This document shows, in pieces, positions 10,612 through 20,948 of a stretch of DNA of 64,000 nucleotides. Positions within the stretch are counted from its first letter, which is position 1. Every line of letters starts with the position of its first letter. This DNA comes from Acrasis kona (Eukaryota; Heterolobosea; Eutetramitea; Acrasida; Acrasidae): assembly GCA_026419775.2 (NCBI GenBank), contig JAOPGA020001024.1, forward strand, positions 1 to 64,000, in the 5' to 3' direction. The notes under the pieces are model-generated. The model ran no database searches. It was not told the DNA's origin and worked only from the letters and a program-made list of their open reading frames with translations. Position numbers and translations under genes: made by a program.

Positions 10612-11958
10612 TTATTTTGTTAAAATTTGTCGAAGATGACTATAGTTAACCCAACCATCATAAGATAACCAACCACTATCACTTTGTACAGCGCTACCCC
10701 TGGGATCAATCTGAGGCGGATAAGATTCAACAAAGCACAAACACTTTTGCTGTTTTGCAATCCTTAACAGTAGGGCCATCTGTTCGTCGGCTACCCCATT
10801 AAACCGGAGATCTAATTTTATTAAACTAGACTTTTTGTTTTCTGCAAGAGCACGCAGAACGTCACTACACCCTTCCGGTGATATTTTTGTGTTGGCAAGA
10901 TTGAGCAGAGTAAGGAAGTTATTTTTTTGAAAGATCAAACAAAGATGAGGCACGCTCGGTTGACCAAGCGGATTAAAACTCAAATCCAACTCTCTAAGAG
11001 TGGTGTCGGACAATAGTTGTTCAGCTAATGCATGACAACCGATTCTACCAATTTTATTATGAGATAAATCTAACTTTCTTATAAGACTTCCGTGACCCAA
11101 AAGTTTCATGAGCGGAGGCACATCTTCATCTCCAATGTCGGTTCGTGACAGATCTAAAAGTACGAGCGCTTTTCCTTTCCTTACAAAATGTGAATATAGA
11201 TCCAAAACGCAATCCAATGGAAATGATTGTCTCTCCTTACAACTTCTTGCGTATGACTTGACAATGTTATATTCGATTCTGCGCCTCGTTGATTCAGGAG
11301 AATTAATGAGTTGCAACGCTAATGCATCGTATCTCCTGTCGGGGAATCCTTCTAATGTAATGAGCCACCTGTTATTAGCCACATCATTGTGTGCAGCTTG
11401 TACGGTATACTCTACATTACTTAAGTTTTCGAAAGTGGGTGATGCGTAACGAAGTTGTGCTACATTTGTCCGATACTCTGGACTGCGGTATGTTTGAGGT
11501 TGATAGTTGGTTTGTATAGGGTAATAATGTGAATAGTTTTGTATTGGGTAGGGGGAATAAGTTTGCGCGTCAGGCACTTGCGTTGTTGCGTATGGATCTG
11601 GATATATTGATTGAAATGAAGAGTTGGGTTGGTTTTTGGGTTGTGCTTGAACATTTTGTGGAAGCGCATATTCTTGTTGTTGATATCTTACTTGTGTATA
11701 TGGTTGCGAGTAGCCATATTGAGGGTTATGATAGTAGTTATAATGTTGTGAATTTGGAGATAATGTGTGGACTGTTGTTATTATTCTATCCTTTTGTTGT
11801 GATTCTTCATTTTTGATAGGCTTGAATTTAACTTTATCACCAGGTAGCAGGGGCGGTGCATCCGATGCTTGTACAGCATTGGCAGATGTGTTTCCCATTG
11901 AAAATGTCTTCCTTTCTTCGAATTCGGGGTATTTTGAAAATTGTTGTAATGGTTCCAT
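10612..11958 (-). CDS. Leucine-rich-repeat protein with Tyr/Gln/Pro-rich N-terminus
   Basis: About 448 residues from ATG 11958; a longer frame begins at GTG and is unlikely. Residues about 40-190 are low complexity, rich in Tyr, Gln, Asn and Pro. Residues about 255-405 carry ribonuclease-inhibitor-type LRRs, for example LVLLDLSRTDIGDEDV, IRKLDLSHNKIG, LRELDLSFNPLG, LTLLNLANTKISPEGC and LIKLDLRFNG. Such repeats form protein-binding horseshoes. The stop lies only about 100 bp before the first RBR ATG on the same strand, with the RBR frame opening right after it. A 46-nt GTCATC..AAGAG segment could splice the two into an LRR-RBR protein. Function is not assigned. Confidence 0.8.
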   Translation of the reverse strand: MEPLQQFSKYPEFEERKTFSMGNTSANAVQASDAPPLLPGDKVKFKPIKNEESQQKDRIITTVHTLSPNSQHYNYYHNPQYGYSQPYTQVRYQQQEYALPQNVQAQPKNQPNSSFQSIYPDPYATTQVPDAQTYSPYPIQNYSHYYPIQTNYQPQTYRSPEYRTNVAQLRYASPTFENLSNVEYTVQAAHNDVANNRWLITLEGFPDRRYDALALQLINSPESTRRRIEYNIVKSYARSCKERQSFPLDCVLDLYSHFVRKGKALVLLDLSRTDIGDEDVPPLMKLLGHGSLIRKLDLSHNKIGRIGCHALAEQLLSDTTLRELDLSFNPLGQPSVPHLCLIFQKNNFLTLLNLANTKISPEGCSDVLRALAENKKSSLIKLDLRFNGVADEQMALLLRIAKQQKCLCFVESYPPQIDPRGSAVQSDSGWLSYDGWVNYSHLRQILTK

Positions 11959-12177
11959 AAATTGAGACAATTCCACTTAAATCTCCGAGTATTCACAACA
12001 CATATTATCTGTCGTGCACAGAAAATATATACCACTAATTGTCGATAGATTTTGTTATAAAGAACGTTCTAACATAAAGTGGATTGTAAAAGTCCGATAA
12101 ATACTTTTAGAAACCCAAAAGCGATTTTTCACTTAAACAGGTGTTGATTGAAAGGATTTTATATTAATATACCAGCA

Positions 12178-12936
12178 ATGATGTCTTCTCTTGGCTCGAA
12201 GTACTTCATGCTTGTGACATTGATTCTGTTCGTCATGTCCGGTTTGGAAGTTTACGTGCATTTTCTAGCCTCACCAAAATTCATAGAATACTACGAGACG
12301 CAACACATCAACCAGACTCTCCTAAGTGGACACTTTCGTGATCACACAGGTAGTCCAATCATTTTAAACTATAAGAAACAACCGTGGATTTCGAAAAACG
12401 TTCACTTTCCATGCGCATTAACATGGGTTGTATTATCACCAATTCAATTCTCAAACTCACTAAGAATAAAATATCCTAGAGCACACAGGAGAGCTGGGTA
12501 CCTATTTCTAATGCTGTCGTTAGTTCTTGGAATTTCTGGTTTACTCTTCCATCCCGCCGGTATGTCGATAACTAGTAATTCAGGACCAATCACAATCTAC
12601 ACATTCTTGAAGGAGGCAACCACTTGGGGAGGTCCAATTTTCTTGTTTCATGGATATAAAGCAATCACCAGTGCGAGGAACCGTAACTTCAGAGAGCACA
12701 GGAGATGGATGATAAGACATGTAATGGCTGGATTTGCGGTGGGTCTCATGAGAATAATCATGTTTTTAATCATCTTCCTTAACAAATTAAATCCATACGG
12801 ACGACTTCCTGCCGGAGAACGAGCTTACAAGATTGAGACAAACGTTATGTGGGGATCTGCTTGGGCGGCTTTTGTTATGACATGGATTGGCGTTGAAGTG
12901 TATTTGAGATATGATAAGCATGTAAAAGTAAAATAG
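12178..12936 (+). CDS. DUF2306-like multi-pass membrane protein
   Basis: About 252 residues from ATG 12178 (a second ATG follows at 12181); the longer frame starts at a TTG and is rejected. There are roughly six hydrophobic segments, starting with FMLVTLILFVMSG at the N-terminus. Two His-rich motifs, YPRAHRRAGYLFL and NFREHRRWMIRH, sit at membrane edges about 75 residues apart, as in DUF2306 (predicted membrane protein) families of bacteria and fungi. Paired His residues suggest heme or metal contact, but that is inference. It is transcribed divergently from the LRR gene, with about 220 bp between the start codons. Confidence 0.65.
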   Translation: MMSSLGSKYFMLVTLILFVMSGLEVYVHFLASPKFIEYYETQHINQTLLSGHFRDHTGSPIILNYKKQPWISKNVHFPCALTWVVLSPIQFSNSLRIKYPRAHRRAGYLFLMLSLVLGISGLLFHPAGMSITSNSGPITIYTFLKEATTWGGPIFLFHGYKAITSARNRNFREHRRWMIRHVMAGFAVGLMRIIMFLIIFLNKLNPYGRLPAGERAYKIETNVMWGSAWAAFVMTWIGVEVYLRYDKHVKVK

Positions 12937-12970
12937 ATTTTGTGCATTCTTGTTGTAAAGTATTATTAAG

Positions 12971-15555
12971 ATGAATGATGAAGAGGGTGAGTGTCGATCA
13001 TTTGAGTGTGATGAATTAACTTGGTAGATATAAACGCAAGTGAGGAGGACTTGATTTGCGAACCATCATCGCTATTCTTCACGAATTTACTTTTGCTTGG
13101 CTTTGAGCCCGCCAAATATGAGGCGAGACATAAAATAATATTCAACAAAGACATGTTCAAAACAGCAAATGTTAAAGGAATGGAGGTTGTATTTTATTTT
13201 TTATTGAAGCAGTTGGACCAGAAGAAAGCGGAGAGGGAATTTGACAAAATATGGCCCATACTTGATAAAAAGAGAAGAATTGCGTTCAGGACTGCTGTTG
13301 TAAGTTGGCTAGAACGACTTCGTAAGGAAAAAGCGATTCACTTGGTCACACTTCAAAGTACTCTTCTTCAAACTTGCTACGGCGATACATTTAATCGCTT
13401 ACTAATGGTTCTGTCCACTCATGTGCTTCAAAAACGAATGGAATCTGATTTTCCTGAAGATATGAACAATCAACCTATAGCATCCAAAGTAAACTTTTTG
13501 GATGGATTCCATGAAGATGAAATGTTACAAAATTCAAAAACACTGCAAGAAGTGGAACAGAAGCATAGGGTTTTAATGGTATGACTCATCAGCTGGCTAA
13601 CTTGACAGCTTTAGTTGCACATTAGAAGTCAAACAAAAAAATTAGTTTCAAACTTCAAGTACATGCATCAAGCACAAGAAAATTGGAAAGATTTTGCCAA
13701 CAAAATTACAAATAATTATGAACAAGCCACCGAAAGACAGGTATGTTACATGATTCTAAAAAGGAAACTTACAGTTGAAGGGGTTGGTATTACAGGAGAG
13801 AAGAGAGATTCAAAAGAAAATGGAAGCAACAAATAAACTCAATACTGAAAATGGTCTCAAGACAACAAATCAAAACATGCAAGAATTCTGGACAGCCTTC
13901 AGTACACATCACAAACAACATAAACAAACCAGAGGTAAGTTTGACTTCTTCATACATGTATTGACTGATCTTGAAAGCAACTGTGGGTAACATTTGCAGT
14001 GGAGGCACTAGTAAGATACGCTTAGACGCTAACGAACTCCAATCCAAGAACTGTAAGAAAATACGTAATCAAAACGTCTAATCGTTTTTTTATAGATGGA
14101 ACTAACCTTGAGGAATTCAAAATCACAAACGAAACTTCCAACCGAAAAAAACTTGATGTCAACTTAATGTTTGAAAAGTGGAATTCAGAGTTACGTTCGT
14201 TGCAAGAAGGTTTGAAACATGTACCAGTCAACCTCATCTCTGATCCATCAACTACTTTACATTTACAACAACAAGCACAAGCACAAACAGAATGCTTACA
14301 TTCACTCAATTACCTGTCAGAACAAATCACGCACGCAAACGAAAAAGCAAAAGCAAACTTGACCAAAAAAACATCAAATCACAACATTACCCTCATACCT
14401 CATACTCCCATCAAATCATTAAACATATCAACGGCAACCAATAACAACAGAACGACACCTTACAAAACACCTTCGAGAAAATCACTCGCCGATGGATCAC
14501 AACAACAAACACCTTCTACAAAACTTTTTAATTCCATTCAAAAAAATGCATCCATCAAGAGTCAACAATTTTTCGATCAGAATTTGGAAACTCCTCCTCC
14601 CATAAAAAATACGATTCAGAAACCTACAAAGAGATTACTGAGCGATGAGATGTACATGTTCGCAGATGAAAATCACATGCAGTCGGAAGCACAAAAGGTA
14701 GTTAAGCAAAGAGCAAGAGAACTAGTAAAAAAGAATCCTCCTTCTTCTTCTGTTCCTCCTGTGGCGGAAGTAGTTTCCCGGAACGAGAATCGAAGTGGTG
14801 GCCAAAAACTTGTTTTTGATAGCCCATCATCACCTGTCAAGCAAGATTTAACAAGTACGTTTAAAGAGAAGGCAGAGTCAATTGTACAAAAAATGAATCA
14901 CACCATTCATGATTTATCAATCATGTTTGATGAGCAAGATGAAGAAGAAGAATTAGATGTTGTTCAAAATGTTCAAAATGTTGAAAATGATGAAGGTTTA
15001 TTATTGTATCCCAATGTTGTGAATAAAAATGATTTGTTTGATGGGTCCATTAAGGACGAAGAAATGTTGTTTGTAACTGGTAGTCCGATTGTTGTCCGTA
15101 ATAATAATGTTGTTGTTGAAAATCCGCATCATGAGATGATGGATACTTCCGCGTTGCTTTCTGATTATCATGAAGAAGAGGGAGAAGCTAAAATTGATTT
15201 GGACGATTCTTTGCTTATGAGTGATGATGATGATGAAGAAAAGAAAAAGTTGGAGCTAGATACGATTAATAATGTAGTGATGAAGGAATTGCCTGGAACG
15301 CCTATAATTGGTAACAAGTTTAAACTGCAGGAAGAAGACTATGGCTTTTATAAAAATGTTGACTTATCTTTTCATGAATTTGACTCAGTGCCGGATGATG
15401 AATCTGCACTTCGGTCTATATTCTCCTCTTCGTCTCGTCCATCCATTGTTGATGATGAACTAAATAGACATTTCGTTCAAGAAGATATTACCAATTATCT
15501 AGTCACACCCAAGAAGATTCTGAAAAAGCAACACATCAACAAACTGTCGCCCTGA
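12971..15555 (+). CDS. HAUS6: Augmin complex subunit HAUS6
   Basis: Six exons: 12971-12986, 13028-13578, 13615-13740, 13796-13934, 14026-14052, 14096-15555. Introns are 41, 36, 55, 91 and 43 nt; exon 1 is only 16 nt. The N-terminal 190 residues match the HAUS6 N domain: LFFTNLLLLGFEP, then MFKTANVKGMEVVFYFLLKQLD, then FRTAVVSWLERL and GDTFNRLLMVLSTHV. The middle is helical, and the last 400 residues are disordered with phosphorylatable Ser/Thr-Pro sites, as in animals and plants. Augmin recruits gamma-tubulin to spindle microtubules for branching. The 27-nt fifth exon and the 91-nt intron before it are my least certain junctions. A TTGTAAAG element lies about 20 bp before the ATG. Confidence 0.85.
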
Positions 15556-15751
15556 TAATAAATGTGTTATGATTTAGAGCATATCCAAGTCCGTAGTCAT
15601 ATACGTTAAATAAAAGTTATTTGTTTCACTGCATCAAGTCAATGATTCATGGATTAAAATCAGAGCTATTTGTTGTCCTTTGAATCTTGATTACAAGAAA
15701 TAATGATATTGCACAGTCAACTTTTTCTTGATTTTGATTAACATTAGCAAC

Positions 15752-17323
15752 ATGTTGAGAAGTCGTCTAAACCATATCACAAAGAATATTCACGCTGCTA
15801 ACAAGTCGCTATCATATTCTACCAAGGAGGTGCGTAAGGTCCCCATGATCATCAATGGTGAACTTCGCATTTCCAAGAGTGACACATGGATCGACGTAAC
15901 CAACCCCGCAACTGGAGAAGTTATTTCTCAGGTCCCAGAGTGCACACAAGATGAAATGGAAGAGGCTGCTGAAAACTCACAAGAAGCATTCTTAAAGTGG
16001 AGAGAACAATCAGTGAGCAAGCGTGTCAGATACATTTTCAATCTAAGACAACTTCTGGACAAGAAGAGTAAGGAAATTGCCGCACAAATCACAGAAGAAC
16101 AAGGAAAGACCCTAAAGGATGCTGACGGTGACGTATTCAGAGGACTTGAAGTAGTAGAACACGCTGCCTCCATGACAACCATTCAAATGGGTGAAAGCAT
16201 GCAAAATGTTAGCAAGAATATGGATTTGTACAGTTTCAGAGAACCACTTGGTGTGACTGCTGGTATCTGTCCATTCAACTTCCCAGCCATGGTCCCTCTA
16301 TGGATGTATCCATTAGCCATCGCATCAGGTAATACCATGCTTTTAAAGCCAAGCGAACATGATCCAACCGCATCCGTAACTGTTGCAGAATTAGCCTTGG
16401 AAGCAGGCGTCCCACCAGGTGTAGTAAACGTCATCCACGGTCGCAAGAAATGCGTCGACTTTTTGTGCGATAACGAACATGTCAAGGCCATTTCCTTCGT
16501 AGGAGGCAACCGCGCCGGAGAATACATTTTCCAAAGAGGTACAAGCAATGGCAAGAGAGTACAAGCCAATTTGGGTGCCAAGAACCACGGAGTCGTACTG
16601 GCTGATGCTAACAAGGAGGACACATTAAACGCATTGATCGCAGCTGGATTTGGAGCGGCTGGTCAACGCTGCATGGCGTTAAGCACCGTCATCTTGGTAG
16701 GAGAGGCACGTTCATGGATCGGAGAGTTGACCAAGAGAGCACAAAAATTAAACGTCAATGTCGGCACCCATCCCGATGCTGACTTGGGACCAGTCATCAC
16801 AATGGACAGCAAGAAACGTATTTTGGATTTGATCAAAACTGCAGAAGATGAGGGATGCACCATTGCTTTGGATGGAAGAAACTTTACTTTGAAGGGACAC
16901 GAAAATGGATACTTTGTAGGACCCACCATCGTGACTGGAGTCAAGCCACATCATACAGTATACAAGGAAGAAGTCTTTGGACCCGTTTTGTGCGTTATGG
17001 AGGCTGAGACACTTGATGATGCCATCAAGATCATTAACAACAATCCTTATGGAAATGGAACGGCCATCTTTACGAGAAACGGACCTGCTGCAAGACATTT
17101 CCAACATGAAGTTGATGTGGGTCAAGTAGGAATCAATGTTCCCATTCCAGTTCCTCTGCCATTCTTTAGTTTCACTGGTTCACGTGGTTCCATTCGTGGT
17201 GATTTGAACTTTTATGGAAAGATGGGTGTGTACTTTTACACTAAACTAAAGACCGTAACTGCTTCATGGAAGGAAGATGATGTAACCGCCAAATTGAGCA
17301 CAGCCATGCCAACATACAAATAA
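15752..17323 (+). CDS. ALDH6A1: Methylmalonate-semialdehyde dehydrogenase (acylating), mitochondrial
   Basis: Single exon, 523 residues from ATG 15752; the TTG at 15728 is not the start. The first 30 residues ([19 protein letters not shown]) are basic, Ser-rich and free of acid, as in a mitochondrial presequence. The body is ALDH6: [14 protein letters not shown], the Lys in [19 protein letters not shown] in place of the usual Glu-bearing ELGGK, and the catalytic Cys in GQRCMAL. The end is [17 protein letters not shown]. The enzyme makes propionyl- or acetyl-CoA from methylmalonate or malonate semialdehyde in valine, pyrimidine and inositol breakdown. Codon use is strongly biased to ACC/AAG-type codons compared with neighbours, suggesting high expression. 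Confidence 0.96.
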   Translation: MLRSRLNHITKNIHAANKSLSYSTKEVRKVPMIINGELRISKSDTWIDVTNPATGEVISQVPECTQDEMEEAAENSQEAFLKWREQSVSKRVRYIFNLRQLLDKKSKEIAAQITEEQGKTLKDADGDVFRGLEVVEHAASMTTIQMGESMQNVSKNMDLYSFREPLGVTAGICPFNFPAMVPLWMYPLAIASGNTMLLKPSEHDPTASVTVAELALEAGVPPGVVNVIHGRKKCVDFLCDNEHVKAISFVGGNRAGEYIFQRGTSNGKRVQANLGAKNHGVVLADANKEDTLNALIAAGFGAAGQRCMALSTVILVGEARSWIGELTKRAQKLNVNVGTHPDADLGPVITMDSKKRILDLIKTAEDEGCTIALDGRNFTLKGHENGYFVGPTIVTGVKPHHTVYKEEVFGPVLCVMEAETLDDAIKIINNNPYGNGTAIFTRNGPAARHFQHEVDVGQVGINVPIPVPLPFFSFTGSRGSIRGDLNFYGKMGVYFYTKLKTVTASWKEDDVTAKLSTAMPTYK

Positions 17324-17367
17324 AGCACACAAATTGATTTTTTATTTCTTGTTGATTGTAAAAAAAA

Positions 17368-17976
17368 ATGAGCTCTGCAGAGTTGTTGGATACCTCACCA
17401 ACAGATTCTAATGACGTTGGGTGTGACACACCAAAGACTGCCGTGAAGAGGACAATGTTTCAGGAAAGTATTGAAGTTCAACTACAACAGAACCCAACCT
17501 TTCTCAAGTTCAATTATGGACTGTTCTCTGCTCAAGAAATGTTCCAGCTCACATCAACCATTCTTACATCTCCATCGTGTACTGTGAGGTATCTTGATCT
17601 AATAGGCAATCGATTGGGGGACGCAGGGGTTAACACGATCGCTGAATCATTAAAAACAAACACTACGATTAATTATTTGAATTTATCAATGAATGATATA
17701 TCATCAGATGGAGTAAAGAACATGTGCGATGTGTTGAGTAACAAAACAAGAACGGATACAAATCGAAGCCTCGAACATTTGGACTTGTCGATAAATAGAC
17801 TTGGTGACGCGGGAGTTGCATGTATTTTAGAAATGTTACGGAACAACGATACTTTAATAACCATTAACCTGAGATCTAACAAGGTAAAGTCGCAGCAGGG
17901 TGTCAATTGCCTGCTGGAGATTGCAGCCTTAACAAAAATCAGTGACGATTCAATATTAAAGGATGTTTTTGTTTGA
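17368..17976 (+). CDS. Small leucine-rich-repeat protein
   Basis: 202 residues from ATG 17368, which lies directly behind ATTGTAAAAAAAA. Residues about 75-185 hold three to four ribonuclease-inhibitor-type LRRs: VRYLDLIGNRLGDAGVN, INYLNLSMNDISSDGV, LEHLDLSINRLGDAGV and LITINLRSNKV. The N-terminal 45 residues are Ser/Thr/Asp-rich. There is no other domain. It faces the EF-hand gene, with four bases between their stop codons. Function is unknown; it could be a small adaptor like other protist RI-type LRR proteins. Confidence 0.8.
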   Translation: MSSAELLDTSPTDSNDVGCDTPKTAVKRTMFQESIEVQLQQNPTFLKFNYGLFSAQEMFQLTSTILTSPSCTVRYLDLIGNRLGDAGVNTIAESLKTNTTINYLNLSMNDISSDGVKNMCDVLSNKTRTDTNRSLEHLDLSINRLGDAGVACILEMLRNNDTLITINLRSNKVKSQQGVNCLLEIAALTKISDDSILKDVFV

Positions 17977-17980
17977 ATTT

Positions 17981-18470
17981 TTACTTTTTTACTTCTAAAA
18001 GAGAAACTTGTGTTTTATAATCTACGGTACCATCTTGTCGCAACATCGTCTTCATTAGTTCTTCTACTTCCTCTTGACTTATTTTTTGCTATAGTGTTAT
18101 TTAAATTGCTAGATCGATTTGTTCATACTTCCGATGATTTGGAGACCGAAGATATAAATTCTTTTGAATTCAAAACTCCGTCTTTTTCAAATAATTCAAA
18201 TCCCAATAAAAGTTGTTCTTTTGTGTAGCCCACATCTATCTTCTTATTCAAGATTTTTAAAAACTTCTGAAAATCCAAAGGATTGTGCATGTCTATGTCG
18301 CAGGTTGCATCTTTAATATGTTTAGGAGACATGTCCAGATTGAGCATTGTCGCAGCATTTATAAATTGGCTAACAGATATTCTTCCTCTTTTTTGTGTAT
18401 CCAAAAAATTAAAGAGTTCTTGATATTCTTGAAGCTCTTCATTGCTCAGATTGTTACTTATTCGCGCCAT
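17981..18470 (-). CDS. EF-hand (calmodulin-like) protein with degenerate loops
   Basis: Two exons: 18470-18129 and 18088-17981, with a 40-nt intron GTATGA..CTATAG. The spliced protein is about 149 residues, the size of calmodulin, with four helix-loop-helix units. The first is YQELFNFLDTQKRGRISVSQF, then a unit around IDMHNPLDFQKFLKIL, then FELFEKDGVLNSKEFISSV, and finally MLRQDGTVDYKTQ from exon 2. The loops lack the full set of acidic calcium ligands; for example loop 1 ends in Gln where Glu is expected. Calcium binding is doubtful. TTTGTAAC lies about 10 bp before the ATG. Confidence 0.8.
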
Positions 18471-18676
18471 GTGCCGTTACAAATATAATATACACAATTT
18501 CTAAGCTTGCTCTCATAACAAAACAATGTTGATAAAGTTGATACACAAATGCAAAACGATAAATTTTGATAATTTTTAACAGTTGCACCTAAGTTTTTGA
18601 TAGAAACACGACCAAGAAATTGACTGAATAAAATCAATGTCGAAGTTACAATTCCGCATTACAAACTAAAGATTTA

Positions 18677-20197
18677 ATGTCTGTGAGTTGGAAATGGCTT
18701 CGGAAGTCGCATCGCATGCGTAGTTTTATTTACAAGTACAAGGATAGGTTCGGAAAGGGAAGTGTTGATAAGCTGTTTAGTGATTGGCACAAATTTATAG
18801 AATTCGGGGGAACTTTGAATAATACTATACACGTTTATCACAACGGTGAAAAGATGTTTCATGACTTTTGGAAAGCCATCGACGAGGCGAAACAATCTGT
18901 TCATGTTGAAACATACACCATTTCGCCAGATCAAACTGGCACAATCACCATTAACAAACTGATCGAGGCTGCAAAAAGAGGATGCAGTGTAAAGTTAATC
19001 AAAGATGGCTTCGGTAGTAACGCAATGAAGCCAGAGCATGTTCAACCCCTCATCGACGCAGGAGCTGAAGTTTATACCTTTAACGAAAAAAGCTTGAGGT
19101 ACATAAACTTTTTATCTAGAGAGCGCATTTCCACACCGTGGCACCGAGATCACCGTAAATGTGCAGTAATTGACAACAAGATCGGTTTTTGTGGTGGCAT
19201 GAACATTGAGGACAAGTACTCCCTGAAGGGTCATTACGAAACAGTCATTCAACAAATCAAGGCCGATGAACGTGCAAAGACAATACAGATTGGTCCATCC
19301 AGCGTAGAAACTTTATCAATAAGCAGTGAGGATTACAATTATGAATGGTTTTACGATCCAGTGGCAGGTATACAAGATCCAGTTCTTCGTGAAAAATTCA
19401 GCGTACTTAAAACAGCGTTCCGAGATACACATTGCCGCATAACTGGTCCGAGCGTAGCATACTTGGCAGACTCATTCTTTGGTACCATTGAAGAAGTCAC
19501 GGCAGAAAAGACGTCACCTCTAAAGTCCTTGGCACGTTACATCAAAGCCACAAGAGAAGTTTTTACAAAAAAGAATGAATCCATTCTGGACAAGAAGCAA
19601 GAAGAGGAGGAAGACGAGGAAGAGGACAAGTTTGTAGAGAATGGTGTTTACATGATGGTTCTTGCCTCATCTCCGAGACATGGTCGCCGACAGTTAGTGA
19701 AGGCTATCCAATGGATGACTGATTATTCAAAAAAAAACATTTATATTGTGACTCCATACTTTTTACCTCCAAAGCAATTGGTTGAGTGTATCTTGTCCGC
19801 AAAAGATCGTGGGTGTGAAGTTCACATCATCACCTGTGGGTTAAGTGATGTGAAGCCGATGAGATTAGGTTGCATCGGCTTGTACGGAAAGTTCTTGAAA
19901 CGAGGAGTTCACATCTACGAATACAACAAACAGACGTTACATGCCAAGTACATGACGAGTGATGGAAAGTTTAGTTTGTTGGGAAGTTTTAATATGGATA
20001 GAATGAGCATGTTGAGCAATAGAGAGTTGGGACTGGGAGTGATAGATGAAGCGACAGCGAAGGGACTGGAACTACAATTCGTCGAAGACTTGAAACATTC
20101 TACGGAATTGACATATGATACATGGCAGAAGAGGCCTCTATATTTAAAGATTGTAGGATGGGTTTTGTATAAAATGATGCGGCTGTTGGGACCGTAA
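18677..20197 (+). CDS. Cardiolipin synthase, phospholipase-D type
   Basis: 506 residues, no intron. Two HKD motifs are present: HRDHRKCAVIDNKIGFCGG (about residues 155-175, HxK then D) and HAKYMTSDGKFSLLGSFNMD (about 425-445). The second-half block IYIVTPYFLPP is typical of bacterial Cls. A Glu-rich insert (EEEEDEEED) sits near residue 320. The C-terminus has one hydrophobic helix. PLD-type synthases condense two phosphatidylglycerols, or PG with another phospholipid. They occur in bacteria and in several protist groups, while animals, fungi and plants use a CDP-alcohol transferase. The N-terminus MSVSWKWLRKSHRMRSF is basic and could be a mitochondrial signal. Confidence 0.85.
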   Translation: MSVSWKWLRKSHRMRSFIYKYKDRFGKGSVDKLFSDWHKFIEFGGTLNNTIHVYHNGEKMFHDFWKAIDEAKQSVHVETYTISPDQTGTITINKLIEAAKRGCSVKLIKDGFGSNAMKPEHVQPLIDAGAEVYTFNEKSLRYINFLSRERISTPWHRDHRKCAVIDNKIGFCGGMNIEDKYSLKGHYETVIQQIKADERAKTIQIGPSSVETLSISSEDYNYEWFYDPVAGIQDPVLREKFSVLKTAFRDTHCRITGPSVAYLADSFFGTIEEVTAEKTSPLKSLARYIKATREVFTKKNESILDKKQEEEEDEEEDKFVENGVYMMVLASSPRHGRRQLVKAIQWMTDYSKKNIYIVTPYFLPPKQLVECILSAKDRGCEVHIITCGLSDVKPMRLGCIGLYGKFLKRGVHIYEYNKQTLHAKYMTSDGKFSLLGSFNMDRMSMLSNRELGLGVIDEATAKGLELQFVEDLKHSTELTYDTWQKRPLYLKIVGWVLYKMMRLLGP

Positions 20198-20214
20198 TAA
20201 AAATGTAGAATCGT

Positions 20215-20877
20215 TTATTTTCGTAAAAGATGTCTTACTTGATGGTACAGATCTTGTTTGTCCTTGCCTAGAACTTTTTCGATTTGTTCTAAAGTTGTTC
20301 GAATGCTTTGGTGCCCTGTGTTGAAAGATTTTATTTGATAAAGAAGAGACTGGAACTCATCATCGCTTAGTGAATTTTTGATTTGAATGTAAATTTGTTC
20401 TGTTGTTGTGGTGTTTTTAAAGTTTGGCGACCTTAGGTCATCGATGCTTAGTGTTGCATCTCCTCTAATGGGTGTGCGCGATCTTGTTGGTGTGTGCGAT
20501 CTGTTGGGCGTATGTGATCTAGTTGGTGTATGTGACCTGTTTGGTGTTGTGCTTCTGTTATAATGGTAAGAATCATGCACTAAAAATTTTTAGTTTCCCT
20601 AGTTAAATCATTCTACTTTTCAACTGGCTCTTTCTATTATACTCCTTCTCTTCATCCAATTTTCTTTGGAGTTTTTGAATTTGTAATCTCGAACTATGCA
20701 ACTCCTCATCAAGTTTTTTGTTCTACCAAGGTTAGTGACTTTGAATAGTTAATGTTCAACCAAGCTAATGTAGTCTAGATTCTTTTTCAGTAGTTTCTCA
20801 ATCTCCAAATCCTTTTCCTTCAACAGTCCTTCGTGTACACCCCTCAAATTGGCGATACATTCGTCAAACCGTTGCAT
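20215..20877 (-). CDS. At4g15545-like coiled-coil protein
   Basis: Three exons: 20877-20761, 20722-20617, 20579-20215, with introns of 38 and 37 nt. The first two exons encode a Lys/Glu coiled coil (KEKDLEIEKLLKKN, then LQIQKLQRKLDEEKEY). The third starts at MHDSYHYN and has a tandem RSHTP-type repeat of about seven copies (TRSHTPNRSHTPTRSRTP), likely phosphosites. The C-terminus, with KNSLSDDEFQSLLYQIKSFN and KVLGKDKQDLYHQVRHLL, matches the conserved end of the plant At4g15545 family (RLSYEQF..., FGPDNKDLY). That family has no established function. TTGTAAG occurs about 40 bp before the start; the start itself is the first in-frame ATG. Confidence 0.7.
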
Positions 20878-20948
20878 CGCTTTCGCGCCCAACTGAATTG
20901 ATACAAAATACGTGCTTACAAGTCGTACAAAAATCTATTTATTTGTAA

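Noticed and set aside
15728-15751. TTG start for ALDH6A1
   Set aside because: A normal ATG at 15752 begins a good mitochondrial presequence. Several other frames starting at TTG or GTG were trimmed for the same reason.
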